NCBI GenBank assembly: GCA_024305405.1
Contig: JAKNDB010000109.1
Location: 682,001-746,000 of the forward strand
DNA: 64,000 nt
Direction of reading: 5' to 3'
DNA from: Dirofilaria immitis
Taxonomy: Eukaryota; Nematoda; Chromadorea; Rhabditida; Onchocercidae
Every line of letters begins with the position of its first letter. Position 1 is the first letter of the stretch. The notes beneath the pieces are model-generated. The model had not been told where the DNA came from, searched no databases, and worked only from the letters and a program-made list of their open reading frames with translations. Of the stretch, positions 38,817 to 51,600 are shown piece by piece. Made by a program: the position numbers and the translations under genes.

Positions 38817-41800
38817 ATGCTATCATTTTCACTCAATCGTTTATTGCTTTTCATTCTTATATCACTTACAACAGTACAACGATATATTAAATCGGAATTA
38901 TCATGGCAATATTATCGAAATCAACAAAATCAAAATTATTATTTCCAATGGTTATCATTAGCAGCAGCAGCATCATCATCATTACCACCATCATCAACAT
39001 TATCATCATCGTCATCATCATCATTTATAGGATTTCCTGAAATTAGCAAAATATGATGAGACGAAATAAATTTCAATTCAGGTTTATTTCCGAATAAACT
39101 TTAAATCTAAAGTTTAGGTACATAACAATTAATGAAATGATAATTGATAAGGCGTTAAATTTATTAAGATTTTTATCAATGATTTTTTTTTTTTAGAAGA
39201 AAAATTCGAGCAGCAACAGCACGTAAAGAACGATTATGGCCGGATGGTGTAATTCCATATGATATATCAAATAATTTTACAGGTAACTCAACATTATGGA
39301 ACAGTTGTTCCATTCCGCAGGTGAACATAAGCGTTTATTTCAGAAGGCTATGCGTCATTGGGAGAATAATACATGTATCACGTTTATACCACGTCAACCG
39401 GAGCATCAGAATTATATTGTTTTTACCGTTGATAAATGCGGGTATTGTATTGTATTGATTATTGATAATAATATATAGCTAAAAGTATAGCTAAAATTTA
39501 TCTTATTCAATTCAATAATTATCATTTCTTTGATAATTTATCAATTATTACTCATTAATTAAGTGAAGATCATTGATATTTACCCTTGCATCTAGCTAAT
39601 CAAACCACAAATGCGAATATCTTCTTAGCTTTGTTTTATTTAAATTCATAATCTTTAATGATGTGATATGATAAATACAGCTATGTATCATCAATCTCAA
39701 AAATATTTCACCTTTTCTATCTATTATTTAGTGATAAATTGTTGATAATAAACTTGCTGATCGTTTCAAATCATTCAACAATTATACTATTAGAAACAAG
39801 TGAACAATTTTGATGAGAATGTTTTGTGTAACAGTTGCAGCTGTTGCTCATATGTTGGCCGGAAAAGTAATGGGCCGCAAGCGATAAGCATTGGAAAGAA
39901 TTGTGATAAGTTTGGAATTGTTGTACATGAATTGGGCCATGTTATTGGTTTCTGGCATGAGCATACACGTCTTGATCGTGATCAACATGTTGATATATTT
40001 TATAAAAGCATTCAACAAGGTTCTGATAATATTATAAATTTAAATTTTCTTTTTTCAAATTTTACAAATAAAGATAAAATAAGAATTGATTGATTAATTG
40101 ATTGATTGATTAGCTTTTATCACATATAATTAATCATTTCATTCCTTTTTTCTCATCTATAGCATTATCATTGATAAATGATTTGTGAAATTTTATTTGA
40201 CAAAAATTGTAAATTTTAATTAGAATTAATCGATTGTTTTTTTCCTTCAATTATTAAGAAGTAATTGATTAAATTTTATATTTGACCTTTTAATTTGAAA
40301 TGATTAATTATTTATAGCTGATCTAAAAAATAGATAATTCGAATTTGTTAAATGTTTTGAAGGTAATTAAATTTTTTAAATTTTAGCGCAAGATTATAAT
40401 TTTGAGAAATTAAAACCGGAAGAGATTGATTCACTTGGTGAACCATATGATTATGCATCGATTATGCACTATGCTCGAGATACGTTTTCTCGATCGATGT
40501 ATTTGGATACAATTTTGCCAAAAGGAAAATTCGGTGAACGGCCAGAAATTGGCCAACGTACGCAATTATCACCGGGAGATATTTCACAAACTAAAAACTT
40601 TATAAATGCCCAGGTTTTTCGTTGCAAATTTCTATTTAGAATTTGAGTATTTTAATTTTTATTTATATTTATATTATTCAATTAACATTATTATCATTAG
40701 CAGTTATCATACAGTAAAATCCTCTTTTAAGCTATAATAATTTGGTAGCTCAAAAATTTTCTATGGAATGCTTATTAATTCGAATTAATTGAGAGTTATT
40801 GTTAATTCTAATTTCTCATAAAAATTAGTTTAATCCCGACAAAATTCAGAAGTCAAGAATGGTTAAGAAAATTCGAAATACTGTAGGAAATTATTCAAGG
40901 AAATTAATGACTAAAGCGAAGTAATGTTATTACTGTATACTATTCCACTAAAAAAATTACTTCTAGTTTTTGTCCTTTACCTTTCTGGGCTTTTTGAAGA
41001 TGACATTATCAGGTATATCATCTAGATTCAGATAGTACTATCGACATCAAGATATGATCTGACGTGAATGGTTGAGTGATTATGGTGACTAAATTTTCGA
41101 TTATGCCACTATAATTGTGATATTTATTTATTGTAAAATATGAAATTAATCCTTTTTTTTCTTCAGCTTGTGGTGAAACATTAATGAAAGAATACGGTGA
41201 GTTACGTATGGATGGTAGTGGTACCGTATGCCAATGGCGTATAATTGCAGCATACGGTGAATTTATTGTGCTAAATATTTCAACGCTTGATTTACCATCA
41301 CCAAAATATGATTGTGCTTCAGAAAGGGATAATTATTTAATTGTTCGAGATGGCTATTATATTGGTTCACCAATTTCAGGTTTGTTTATGCAAATTTATC
41401 TTCTAAATTTCTTAATAATTCAATCTTTACAATCAATTATCATTTCTTATTCAATGCTTTATTCGAAAATAATTTATGATAAAAGAATGATTTAAAAAAT
41501 AAATTTCTAATTTTTTTTCTTTATTGTTAAAGAAATTTAAGATTAGTATCTTGATTCAGATATCTCAGATCTTTGATTAGATATCAATGACCTTAGTTAT
41601 AGATTAAAAGATTAAATTCCTTACCTTTTTTTAAAATTTTTATTTTTATTTTTATCAAAGATACTTAAAAATATTGCGTTAATCCAGGTATCATAGATTT
41701 TTGATTCGATATTGATCTCAGATAAAAATATATTCAAATTAAAACATATTTTGCCATATTTTTCTATCATGATATACTGTTTAGCTATTTAACAAAAATT

Positions 41801-44800
41801 TTTAGATTAATTATTTAAGAAATTTTAATCATTTTAGATAAACTTTGTGGTGGTGTAATATCACGAACAATTTTTTCAACTGGCAATCGACTTTTTATTC
41901 ATGCACAAACATCCTATCCTCTAAATTCCATCTTTGCTCATTACATTGGTTTGAATATTTTAAAAGTTTTAATTAAATAAAATTTAAATATCTAATAATT
42001 AATTTAAAATAAGCAAGAAATTATAAGCATAAATTTTAGCCGTTTGTGGTGGACACATAATTGGTGATATTGGTATCATACAAAGTCCACGATATCCGGA
42101 AAATTATATGCCTGATGAAGAATGTAAATGGCTTATTACAGTTCAAGAAGGCTATCAAGTTGCTTTAACATTTCAATTTTTTAATGTTGGTTAATTTTTT
42201 TTTATCAATTAGTACTAGTGAAAAATGATAAGATTATCAAAAATTTCGAAAATTAGATTTTAAAATTTATCATCGATATCATTGCAAAATCTCAAATTTA
42301 CAATGTTGAAATTATATCTTTTTTTAGATCAATGAAAAAATGATGAATTTCAAAATTTATCGATTACAAATATATTTGAATTAAATCTCGAAATCTCGAC
42401 TTACTATGCTAAATTGTCTTCTTATAGCATAAAAGAAATGATAGAGTTCAAAATTCATCGCTTTAAATTGATCGCCTATTTATCAAAATTTAAATTTAGC
42501 TTGAAACACATAAAGATTGTATATATGATCGATTGGAAATATATGATGGTACAGTGGTGGAATCAACTGCATTACTTTCAAAATTATGTGGTCAGGTAAA
42601 AATTTACTTAATTACTAAAATATATATATATATATTCATAAGAATTAATGATTATTCAATATAGAGATATCATTTTGATTAATGATAGGTCGATAAACTT
42701 AGTCATGTATCCTATATATAATGCTATATTCGAGTTATCGGATACAAATTACATTCAATTTTTCTGCTTTAATTAAAATTGTTTTTTAATTCGAATTATT
42801 TGGCCCAATTATCTGGCTAGATTCAATTAATATCTTTGATAATTTTCTTTTGAGCTTATTATTTTCTTTAAATTTAACTTGTAAATAAAATTTTGAAAGT
42901 TTAAAAAATATCATAAAGTTGTACAAAATAATCTATCGTATTTTTAATTATTTCATTGTAAACAATAGTAGTAATCAAAAATTAATTATTTAATTACAAA
43001 TAATAATAGCAATTAAATTAATTATTTCATTATAGATAACAACTAAATCACTTGTTTCACATTTCAATACGGCATTATTACTTTTTATTTCGGATAGTTC
43101 AGTACAAAAGGAAGGTTTTCATATTAGTTTTACTAAAGGTTGTTTTTTTTTTTCTATAAAAAATAATTTGTTACTTTAATAAATCATTTTTATTTTTTTG
43201 GAATACTTAAAGGAACAATAGATATAAATGATATGATTATTATTAAATTGATAATAATTAAATAATTGATAAAATTAATTTCTTCAGAAATGGATGAATG
43301 TAAATTAGATAATCATGGATGTGAGCATCGTTGTATCAATAAAATTGGTAGTTATGAATGTCAATGTAATATTGGATATTCATTACGTTCTGATGGGAAA
43401 ACTTGTCAAAGTAATAAAAATTCGATAAATATTTAAAATTATTTAATAAATTTTAATTAAAATTTTTATAATAATTATTTCATTAAATTGTTGAAATTAT
43501 TCGAAATTATAAAATCATATTTATGATAAATCATATTAAAAAAGATGTTTAATATTACTACGATATATTATAATAAATTATAAAATTCAAAATCAATCAT
43601 TTAATTTGAATTATTGAAAAAAATTTTATAATTTGATAAGATTTAATTAGAATAATATAATTATTTTTTTTTAATAAAATTATTGAAATTTAATTTACAA
43701 ATATAAATCATACTTTTGATAAATTTATATTAAACAAATATTGATTTGATATTTTAACAATGATCAATAGTTTTTTTTGTTTTTTTGAGGTACATGTGGT
43801 GGTATTATCAAAGCATCAAATGGAACATTTCATAGTCCAAATTATCCGTTAAATTATCAACCGCTTAAGAGATGTGTTTGGCAAATTGAAGCTGATGATG
43901 AATATCAAATTATCGTAAATTTTACTCATTTTGATGTGGAAGGAATGAAATCAGCATGTTCCTATGATTATCTGATCATTCAAAATGATGAAGGATTGGA
44001 AGAACGATATTGTGGCTATTATAATTCATTAGTTTATACATCAACAACAAATCGAATTAAAGTTTTATTCGTTTCTGATAATACGGTATTTTGAATAATG
44101 CTCAACATTTTTTTTTTTTTATCCTTAATATATCACTTATAGGGTGTTTTTGGTTATCATTTAGCGTATAAAGTTTAAAATTAAATTTCATTTTTCTTTT
44201 TTATTGAATGTTTATGCAATTTATTGATTGAATGAAAAATTTCAAAATTTTAAAATTTCAATTAACCGAACAATAAGAAAAGAAAAGGATTGAAAAATTT
44301 GTAGAAAAAAAAAAAACAAAAACAAAAGTTTTTCATTTCGTTTTTTTTTTTTTTTGAAAAAAAATGTTTAAAATATTAAATTCTTTTGTAATAGAATTTA
44401 TCATATAATAATTAATATTAGATATATTTTTTATAGATAGAAAAAAGGTTTTATGGCATATTTTATCACTGATTTAGATGAATGTCGTAATAATAATGCT
44501 GGTTGTCAACAACGTTGCACCAATACAATTGGTTTTTCATTTTTATTTTCTTTCTTTTTTTTTTTTTTCTTATATTTTAAATTTGAAATAAATAAATAAA
44601 TGAATATTTCTGAAAAGAATTATACAATTTGAATTTTATTTTACAGATATATATCAGTGATAGAATAATTTGAAAAGTTTTGTTGAAAGATTCTAAAGTT
44701 TTTTTAGGATAATAAACTTTTTTTTTTTTTTTTTCATAGAACTTCGAACGAATTCTAAAGCTTTTTGTCATTTTTTTTTGGCATAATTAGCTTTTATCTT

Positions 44801-47434
44801 TATGCAATATTTTAATGGAAATTTAAAGAAGTTTTAAATTTTGAGAATTTTCAGGTTCATATCAATGTGAATGTGAAAATGGATATGTTTTAGCAGATGA
44901 TGGGCATAATTGTAAGGAAGGTGGATGTAATTTACAGGTGTATGATCCAGAAGGTGAAATTACTTCACCAAATTATCCATTTGATTATCCAAAAGGAAAA
45001 AATGCAGTTGGCATTTTGTAACTACGCCAGGACATCGTCTTTCGCTTGTTAGTATTATTTAAATTATTTTAATTTTAACTTTTGAAATAAAATCAAAAAG
45101 AAAAAATTATCAATTTTAATTATCATTTTGTGATGAATGCTGGTAAATCGATTCAGATAATTGGATTAGGAATAGATAACGCAAATATGATATATCCAAA
45201 TAATCGGAATAGAATCGAAAGTATATCCAAATGATCAAAATAGGATGATGAATTCTTGGTAAATCAATCAAGATAATCGGAATAGGAATAGAACATACAA
45301 ATATAGTATAGATCCAAATAATCGGAATTAGAATAGATGATGCAAATACAATCTTTCTGATAATGATTATTATTATTATTATGAAAAAATTGAAACGAAT
45401 ACTTTTACAGTCGTTTGAAGAATTCATGTTTGAAGAACACAACACATGCAAATACGATCATATCGAAATATATGATGGTGGTAACAGTGATGCTACATCA
45501 TTAGGAATATTTTGCGGTACTAATGTACCACCAAATTTACAATCATCATCCAATCAATTATTTATGACAATGTTTACAGATACTAGCGTTGATCGTCGTG
45601 GATTTAAGGCTTTCTATTCTTCAAGTATGCAAAATAATACATGTATTATCTTCATTACATCCTGAATTAAATTAATCTTTTTTTTTTCTTTTCAAAGAAT
45701 TCCAGAATTCTATTCAGTTATTTTGAAGTATGAAGTGAAAACATTCATCTTAGATGGATCTATGCCACGCGTATATGATGTTTACATTATTACGCGATGA
45801 CGTACGTATAAGACGCTTATATCGGCGTGTCAGAAGAGTAATGATACTAAAATATCTCATATGAATTTTTAACCAATATTCAGACGGTTAAATCTCTGAT
45901 TTCGGAATGAATTTCTTGATTTCATTATAATGAATAATATATCTCCAATTAGTTGGAGCTTCTGAGGAATATCCTTCTGGGAATGATTTCCTGATTCTGA
46001 AGTGAATTTCCTGATTCCATCATAATGCATGCTATATGTCCAAATGACTGCAATAATTTCATTTCAGTTTGTGGTGGTAATTTGAAAGCTGAACGAACTA
46101 CTGGTTTTATTTACTCTCATGCTCGTTACAGTGATGGTAAATATGAAAAAAAATGAGGTAAGCTGATAAACTTTTTTAGCTATTATCTCATAAATCTTTA
46201 GATATAAACTTTCGGTAACTTACTTTAGGTATTACTAACTTCGGCTATTATAAACTGATAATACCTATAATTTATGATATGAATTCTTTATATATTATTA
46301 AATGTTTATTTATATTGTTAATTTAATAGTATAGTACGAATCTTATTTTTCCTCATTGTTAATTCGTTCGTTCTATAGAAATATTTGTTGTTAGATAAGA
46401 AGAAAAAAAAGAAGCAAAGTATTTTCAAAATGATCTGAAATGATTATAATATTTACCTATACCCATATATCAATTATTATCATTGTCTCTGCAATATCTG
46501 AAGATTTATACAACGAAGAATCTATGCAATTGAATAATTTCTCATCAAAAGATTGCCATTAACAATTTTGTTTCAGAAAGTAATGAAAAGATGGCATAGG
46601 TATAATTTCATTTAGCCGTTATCATATGATAAATGATGCTTATCGATGATTTGATTATTTCAGGTGTGAATGGCGAATTTTAGCGGAACCAAATCGTGGT
46701 GTAAACATTCGTTTTGCACAGTTTGATTTAGAACGTGAAGCAAATTGCGAATTTGATTATGTTGAAATTTATGATGGAGATGAACGTCTGGAAGAATATC
46801 GTATAGCTCGATATTGTGGTGATAAGGTGATGATACACTTTAATGATTTCATGATGATAAAATATAAAAAGAAAAAAAACGCGGAATTAACCAAAATATT
46901 CGATAAGAATAGATATGATAGATAAATAAATAATATACGTTTGCATTCATTCTGATAAATTCATTCTGATAATTGCTTGCATCTGTAGAATGAAAGCTTA
47001 CAATATCAATTAACTTTTATTTTAATCAATCTTTGATAATACTAATAGATTTATTGATTATTAAGGTAGTTTTTATCATAAATGTTATCCAAATTTGTAA
47101 CAGAATCTTTTCGATTTGCTTCAAATTTCTGAAAATATTTGTGCTTAAAATCTTATCGTTGCCTTAATATGTTGTAATTCATACTGTAGAAAAATTCTCA
47201 TCAAATATTTTAGTTAAAAAGAGCAAAAAAAAAAATTTTTTCTTTTTTTTTCAAGCTACCACAATCATTTACATCAACTGGTAGAAGTTTGCTATTGCTT
47301 TTGATTACGGATGAATCGGAAGAACAAAAGGTTTCATTGCGGAATATCGATCAAGTATACAAGGTACATCTGCTCCATTCACTTCAACAACACGTCGACC
47401 TCCACGTGAACCTATTATCAATAATAATAATTAA
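38817..47434 (+). CDS. nas-39: Tolloid/BMP-1 type astacin metalloprotease with CUB and EGF domains (NAS-39 class)
   Basis: A secreted zinc endopeptidase; relatives process procollagens and release BMP-type ligands. Exons: 38817-39081, 39197-39282, 39321-39441, 39835-40019, 40387-40613, 41167-41379, 41838-41948, 42040-42185, 42500-42595, 43036-43138, 43288-43410, 43790-44085, 44143-44172, 44478-44531, 44855-45047, 45411-45624, 46068-46157, 46664-46826, 47256-47434; about 965 residues, near human BMP1/TLD. Signal peptide [20 protein letters not shown], Ser-rich pro-region, a likely processing site RRKIR before [13 protein letters not shown], catalytic [15 protein letters not shown] and the [12 protein letters not shown]et-turn. 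Then CUB1 and CUB2, Ca-binding EGF ([14 protein letters not shown]), CUB3, EGF ([14 protein letters not shown]), CUB4 and CUB5. Added bases are needed at 39048-39051, 40604-40606, about 44171-44173, 44997-45002, 46146-46153 and 47326-47329. Exon 12 uses a GAG acceptor. Confidence 0.95.
38959..39025 (+). repeat. In-frame Ala/Ser trinucleotide microsatellite in exon 1 of the astacin gene
   Basis: GCA and TCA/TCG repeats encode runs of Ala and Ser in the pro-region just after the signal peptide. Length variation between individuals would change the protein by whole residues. Confidence 0.85.
45131..45350. repeat. Diverged tandem repeat, about 116-bp period, in astacin intron 15
   Basis: Two units, starting near 45131 and 45247, share GGTAAATCAATC(A)AGATAAT, GGAATAG(A) and TCCAAATAATCGGAAT blocks. 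The repeat sits between CUB4 exons and produces the minus-strand open frame 45116-45451. Confidence 0.7.
45895..46046. repeat. Diverged duplication in astacin intron 16
   Basis: Copies at about 45895-45949 and 45990-46046 share CTGATT(T)C..GAA(G)TGAATTTC(T/C)TGATT and CATTATAATG-like blocks. Confidence 0.6.
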
Positions 47435-48617
47435 ATATTGTCAATGATAGTTGCTAATTATATATTTGAAAAATTTTTACCTAGCTAATACATGACGATA
47501 TCTTTTTTTTGCTATAATTCTCATACATATCATTTTTATCATATTACCTCATACTGGTTTTTTTATTGTTAAGAAAAAAAAAGTTTTTTTTTTGCTTTAT
47601 CAATATGTGTTTTTTTATTATTGGAAAAAAATCTGTTGATGATAATTTGAATGAAATTGTATTTATAAATTTATTTACTTACACTAATCATTTCCAACCA
47701 TTCCAATATTTTTTATTGTCACTTTATTTCTGATAAATTAATGATCGTTCAAATTTTTATCATTTCACAAGGATTTATGAAGATTTCTTAACTATATTAT
47801 CTATCATAGATCAATTTGAGGATGGACTCACAAGTGATAAGATGGCGATAAATTCATAAATGAGAAGATAAGTTAAACGAAATAGAATATAAGTAAGACT
47901 GAGTACATAATTACAAAAATTATATATTGAGCTTCTATCCTAAATAGGCTATATAGAATCAGGTAGAAAGAAATATTGCAAAATATAGATTTACATAAAT
48001 TAATCACAGTGATCATCAAATAGAAGAATTAAGATTTGCATTAAAAAGTATTTCCCTTACTTATCTTATCACTATTTTCAGTGATTGTTGATGATTATTT
48101 AGTAAATGATCATAGATCATTACTAGCATCCATCATAACAGCACTATGAAATGTTAATTCATTAATTATTCAAGATCACTAAAATTATTTGATTATTCAT
48201 TGTTTATGTACAAAATAAAAATGCAATAAGCCAAAAACCTTCAGGTGTCAGATTCATCAATCATCTAATTACTAAATTTCAACACTTCCGATTATCTGAA
48301 TCTTCCCTCCTTTCTAAGTTAACACGCTGATTCAGTATACGCAACGTTTAGTTGTGAAACGCACGTTTTCATTATGGTTACCTTCATATAAAATCAACTT
48401 CGGAAATTGAAAGTCGATTCTGTTGGAAGAATTATCCGATGTTGGATTGTTTATGGGATGTGGTTTAACGTTTTAGTGTTTGATTATGATGTTAAAAATG
48501 GCTGTTCCAAACGTAGAAGTCGTATCGTAAAATTTTTGATATGGAAATTAGACTCCAAATAGGCTACAATTAGTTATAATTATTAATAATAAATTACAGA
48601 ATTAATAATATTTCTGT
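47435..48617. other. Intergenic region
   Basis: AT-rich spacer between the astacin gene and the GRIPAP1-like gene. The last 300 bp (from about 48300) are less AT-rich and could be promoter or 5' UTR of the downstream gene. No gene is supported. Confidence 0.4.
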
Positions 48618-51600
48618 ATGGAAGTAATGTCTGTTGCTAATAATACGACTAATAATGAAATAAGAAGAGAAGCGGTCAATAATACTAGCGCATCAATATC
48701 CGAAGAGGAGTTCTGCCGTCTTCAAGAACAGCTTCTCGAGCTACGAAACCGTAATTATGAATTATTGGAAGAGAATAGACGTCAACAAAATTACATCAGT
48801 AATTTACCATCCAAAGGCACGGAAGCATTGCTTTTTGCCTCTAAGGTATAAATTTTAAATCTCTCAACTGATCGTTGATTTTCACTCGTGAATACGATTA
48901 GCTATTTTGTTACCTCTTTTCACTTAAAAAATATTAGGAGAAATTGGTTATTGAAAGTTGAAAAATCTTATCTGGGAATTCATCTACAAATACCTATGGA
49001 AATCATAGCCGTTTCAGATATATCTGATTAGTCATTCTTTAATCCAGTAGTATTTGATATATTCTATACCTAGCTAGCGAATCAACAGAGGCTGATGTAG
49101 CACATTAGGGAGTAAGTTGAATGTCATAAAATGTTATTTAAAACTATGAAAGTAGGAACTAATGGCTATGATATTTTTATCTGAATAGGTTTTAATTAGT
49201 TAATCGAGATAAAGGCAAATTTTGCTTAATTAAAGAAGTTCAGCTTGTTGGTCGGAAGAAGGACAAAGATAATTCAAGTGAAAAACTAGAGAATGAAGTT
49301 CGTCTCTTGCAACATAAATTATCATCTCAAGAAGAGGAGTTTAGGTTGCAACAATCAACGCTTCTCTCCGAGCTGAATAAGGTTAATTAATTTATTCGTG
49401 AGTTACTTTTCAAACTGTTTGATATTTACCAATCCATCTTAGATAAATAGATATTTACTAAATAAACGGAAGGGAAGAACTAGAAAGTAAAAAGAAGTGA
49501 CAAAGTGGAAGTATGAATCAGAAGAAAAGAGACAAATGAACTAGAAGGAGTGTCCGTATCATGTGAAGAACGTCATCTTTTGCATTATTCATCGGATATT
49601 CCAGGTAGGGAAGTCGAACTACATGACTCCTTACTTTAAAGCAGAACGAAGGATTAGTGAGACAACTTTCTATAATTAATACTGATTTTTATTTTATAAA
49701 CAATTTGTATGTGTACATAATTTCTCGAGAATTGATTATAAGCTTCTTATAACTAATATGGATTAGTTTAATTCAGTTTCAGCATCATGACGAACTCGGT
49801 TTAAAATCTTCCATAAACTTCTTGTTAAATATAAATTAGATCTTCAAATGTTAAAAATGCAGAAATTAAATTGATTTAAAATTCAAAAGTTGATGATTGA
49901 AGTGATAAAAATTTTTTCTTTCTTCTTTCTGTTGTTTATTTCTCTTTATTCTTTATTTGTCTTTAGTAGTTTTCTATAGGTAATATTGGGGAATTATTGA
50001 ATATCTGTAGTTTAGTGTAAGCTTATTTCAGATTGTAAAACATTGTGAGTTGCTGGAAGCAAAAACAAAAGAACACGGAGAAAATATTGGCAATGATGAA
50101 TTGGCAGGTACATCTGTAAAATTAATTTTAATATGTGAAGAAATTCAATATATGGAAATTTTATGATTTCATTATATCTGCTTTATTTGCTATGTTATGT
50201 GTTTGATACAGTGATTTGTTTTTTTTTTTTAGAACAAAATAAGAGCGATATGGAGAAGTTAATGACGAGAAATTCAGAATTAGAAGTAGAAGTCTCATCA
50301 CTTAGAGGTTTATTTTCTATTGTTGCATATTGATTCTGTCGTAAAGTTCTGAATGGACCAAATAGTGTTTGAATCGATGAGATATAACGTGATAAATTAT
50401 AGTTTAACATCATCGAATTTATATGTCAAAGAAGACTTTGTTTTCAGAAATGCTTGCAGAAAAAGATTTGCTGGTGGCGCAGATAAAAACTTCTGATCAA
50501 GAGTTATTGTTATCGAAGAAAATGCTAATTGAAGAGATTAACAGAGAGCGAGAAAGGTAGCTAAATCGAACGTATTAATTTTTAATTTGATTAGATGAGA
50601 TGATGCTAAATCATTTATAGATTTTATCTATTGTAGATCAGCAAATTTGCAACATGAGCTGCAAGAAGCAGTACAACTGTACAGAACGAATGGAAAGCTC
50701 ATCGAAGAAAAAGAAAAAGCAATCATAGATTTGCAGAGCTTTTATGAGAAATTAATGGAAAAAGTCATTACTTCCGACGTGCAATCACAAACTGATGATC
50801 TGCAAGTATGTGGTAATTATCAGGGATTTTATTTAGTATTTGCAGAAAAAATAATTTAACAGTAGAATTCTGTTGAAATATTATTTGAGAATGTGAAATG
50901 AATATTAGCGGCAGGGATATTCTGGAAGTATGAAATATTAATTATTAAATATACTAATGAATTCAGGACTATATACAAAGTCTAGAAGTGGAATGCGAAA
51001 GATTGCGTGAGATCGAGAAAGTTACTTTCGAGAAAGATACGTTGTTGAAAGAAGAGCAGAAATTGCGGAATATTCTTGAAATGGAGTTGCAAACTGCAAA
51101 AGCTGAGGCTTTAGCTGAAAAAGTTTGTTTTTGCTCATCGATCCATATTGTGGAGCAATTTCATTTCCTGCGGTTGATTACTATCATTTTTGTTATTGGG
51201 ATTATCTGATTTACTGTAATAAGCCAGACTCCATCTATAAAACTTGTGAAAAAGTATATGTTACCAGCTTTCAGATGGCCTTTTTAATCCATTTCGATGG
51301 GCTCAACTTAACGATGTTTATCGAAAGCGCTAATAATTTAGTTGAGTAAGTCCGAATTATAAATTTTCAGGAGAAAAAGGTAGCAGAAGAAACTGTTTGG
51401 GAAGAAATGAAGCGGGGCTTTAATACTGAAATTCAAGCGTTAAACCTGCATGTGCTGGAATTACAACGTTCGAAAGAAGAAGTATACCTTTCTTTTAAAT
51501 CTAAGGGTTTCACAGTTTCTAAGATATATTTTTCCAGTTCTTTAGCAAGTGCCATTAAAAAGCGTAAATGTGATATAAATAATTTTTAATTTGTTGATGA

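Noticed and set aside
45116..45451. 111-residue minus-strand ORF in the astacin gene
   Set aside because: It is produced by the 116-bp tandem repeat of intron 15 and overlaps the antisense of exon 16.
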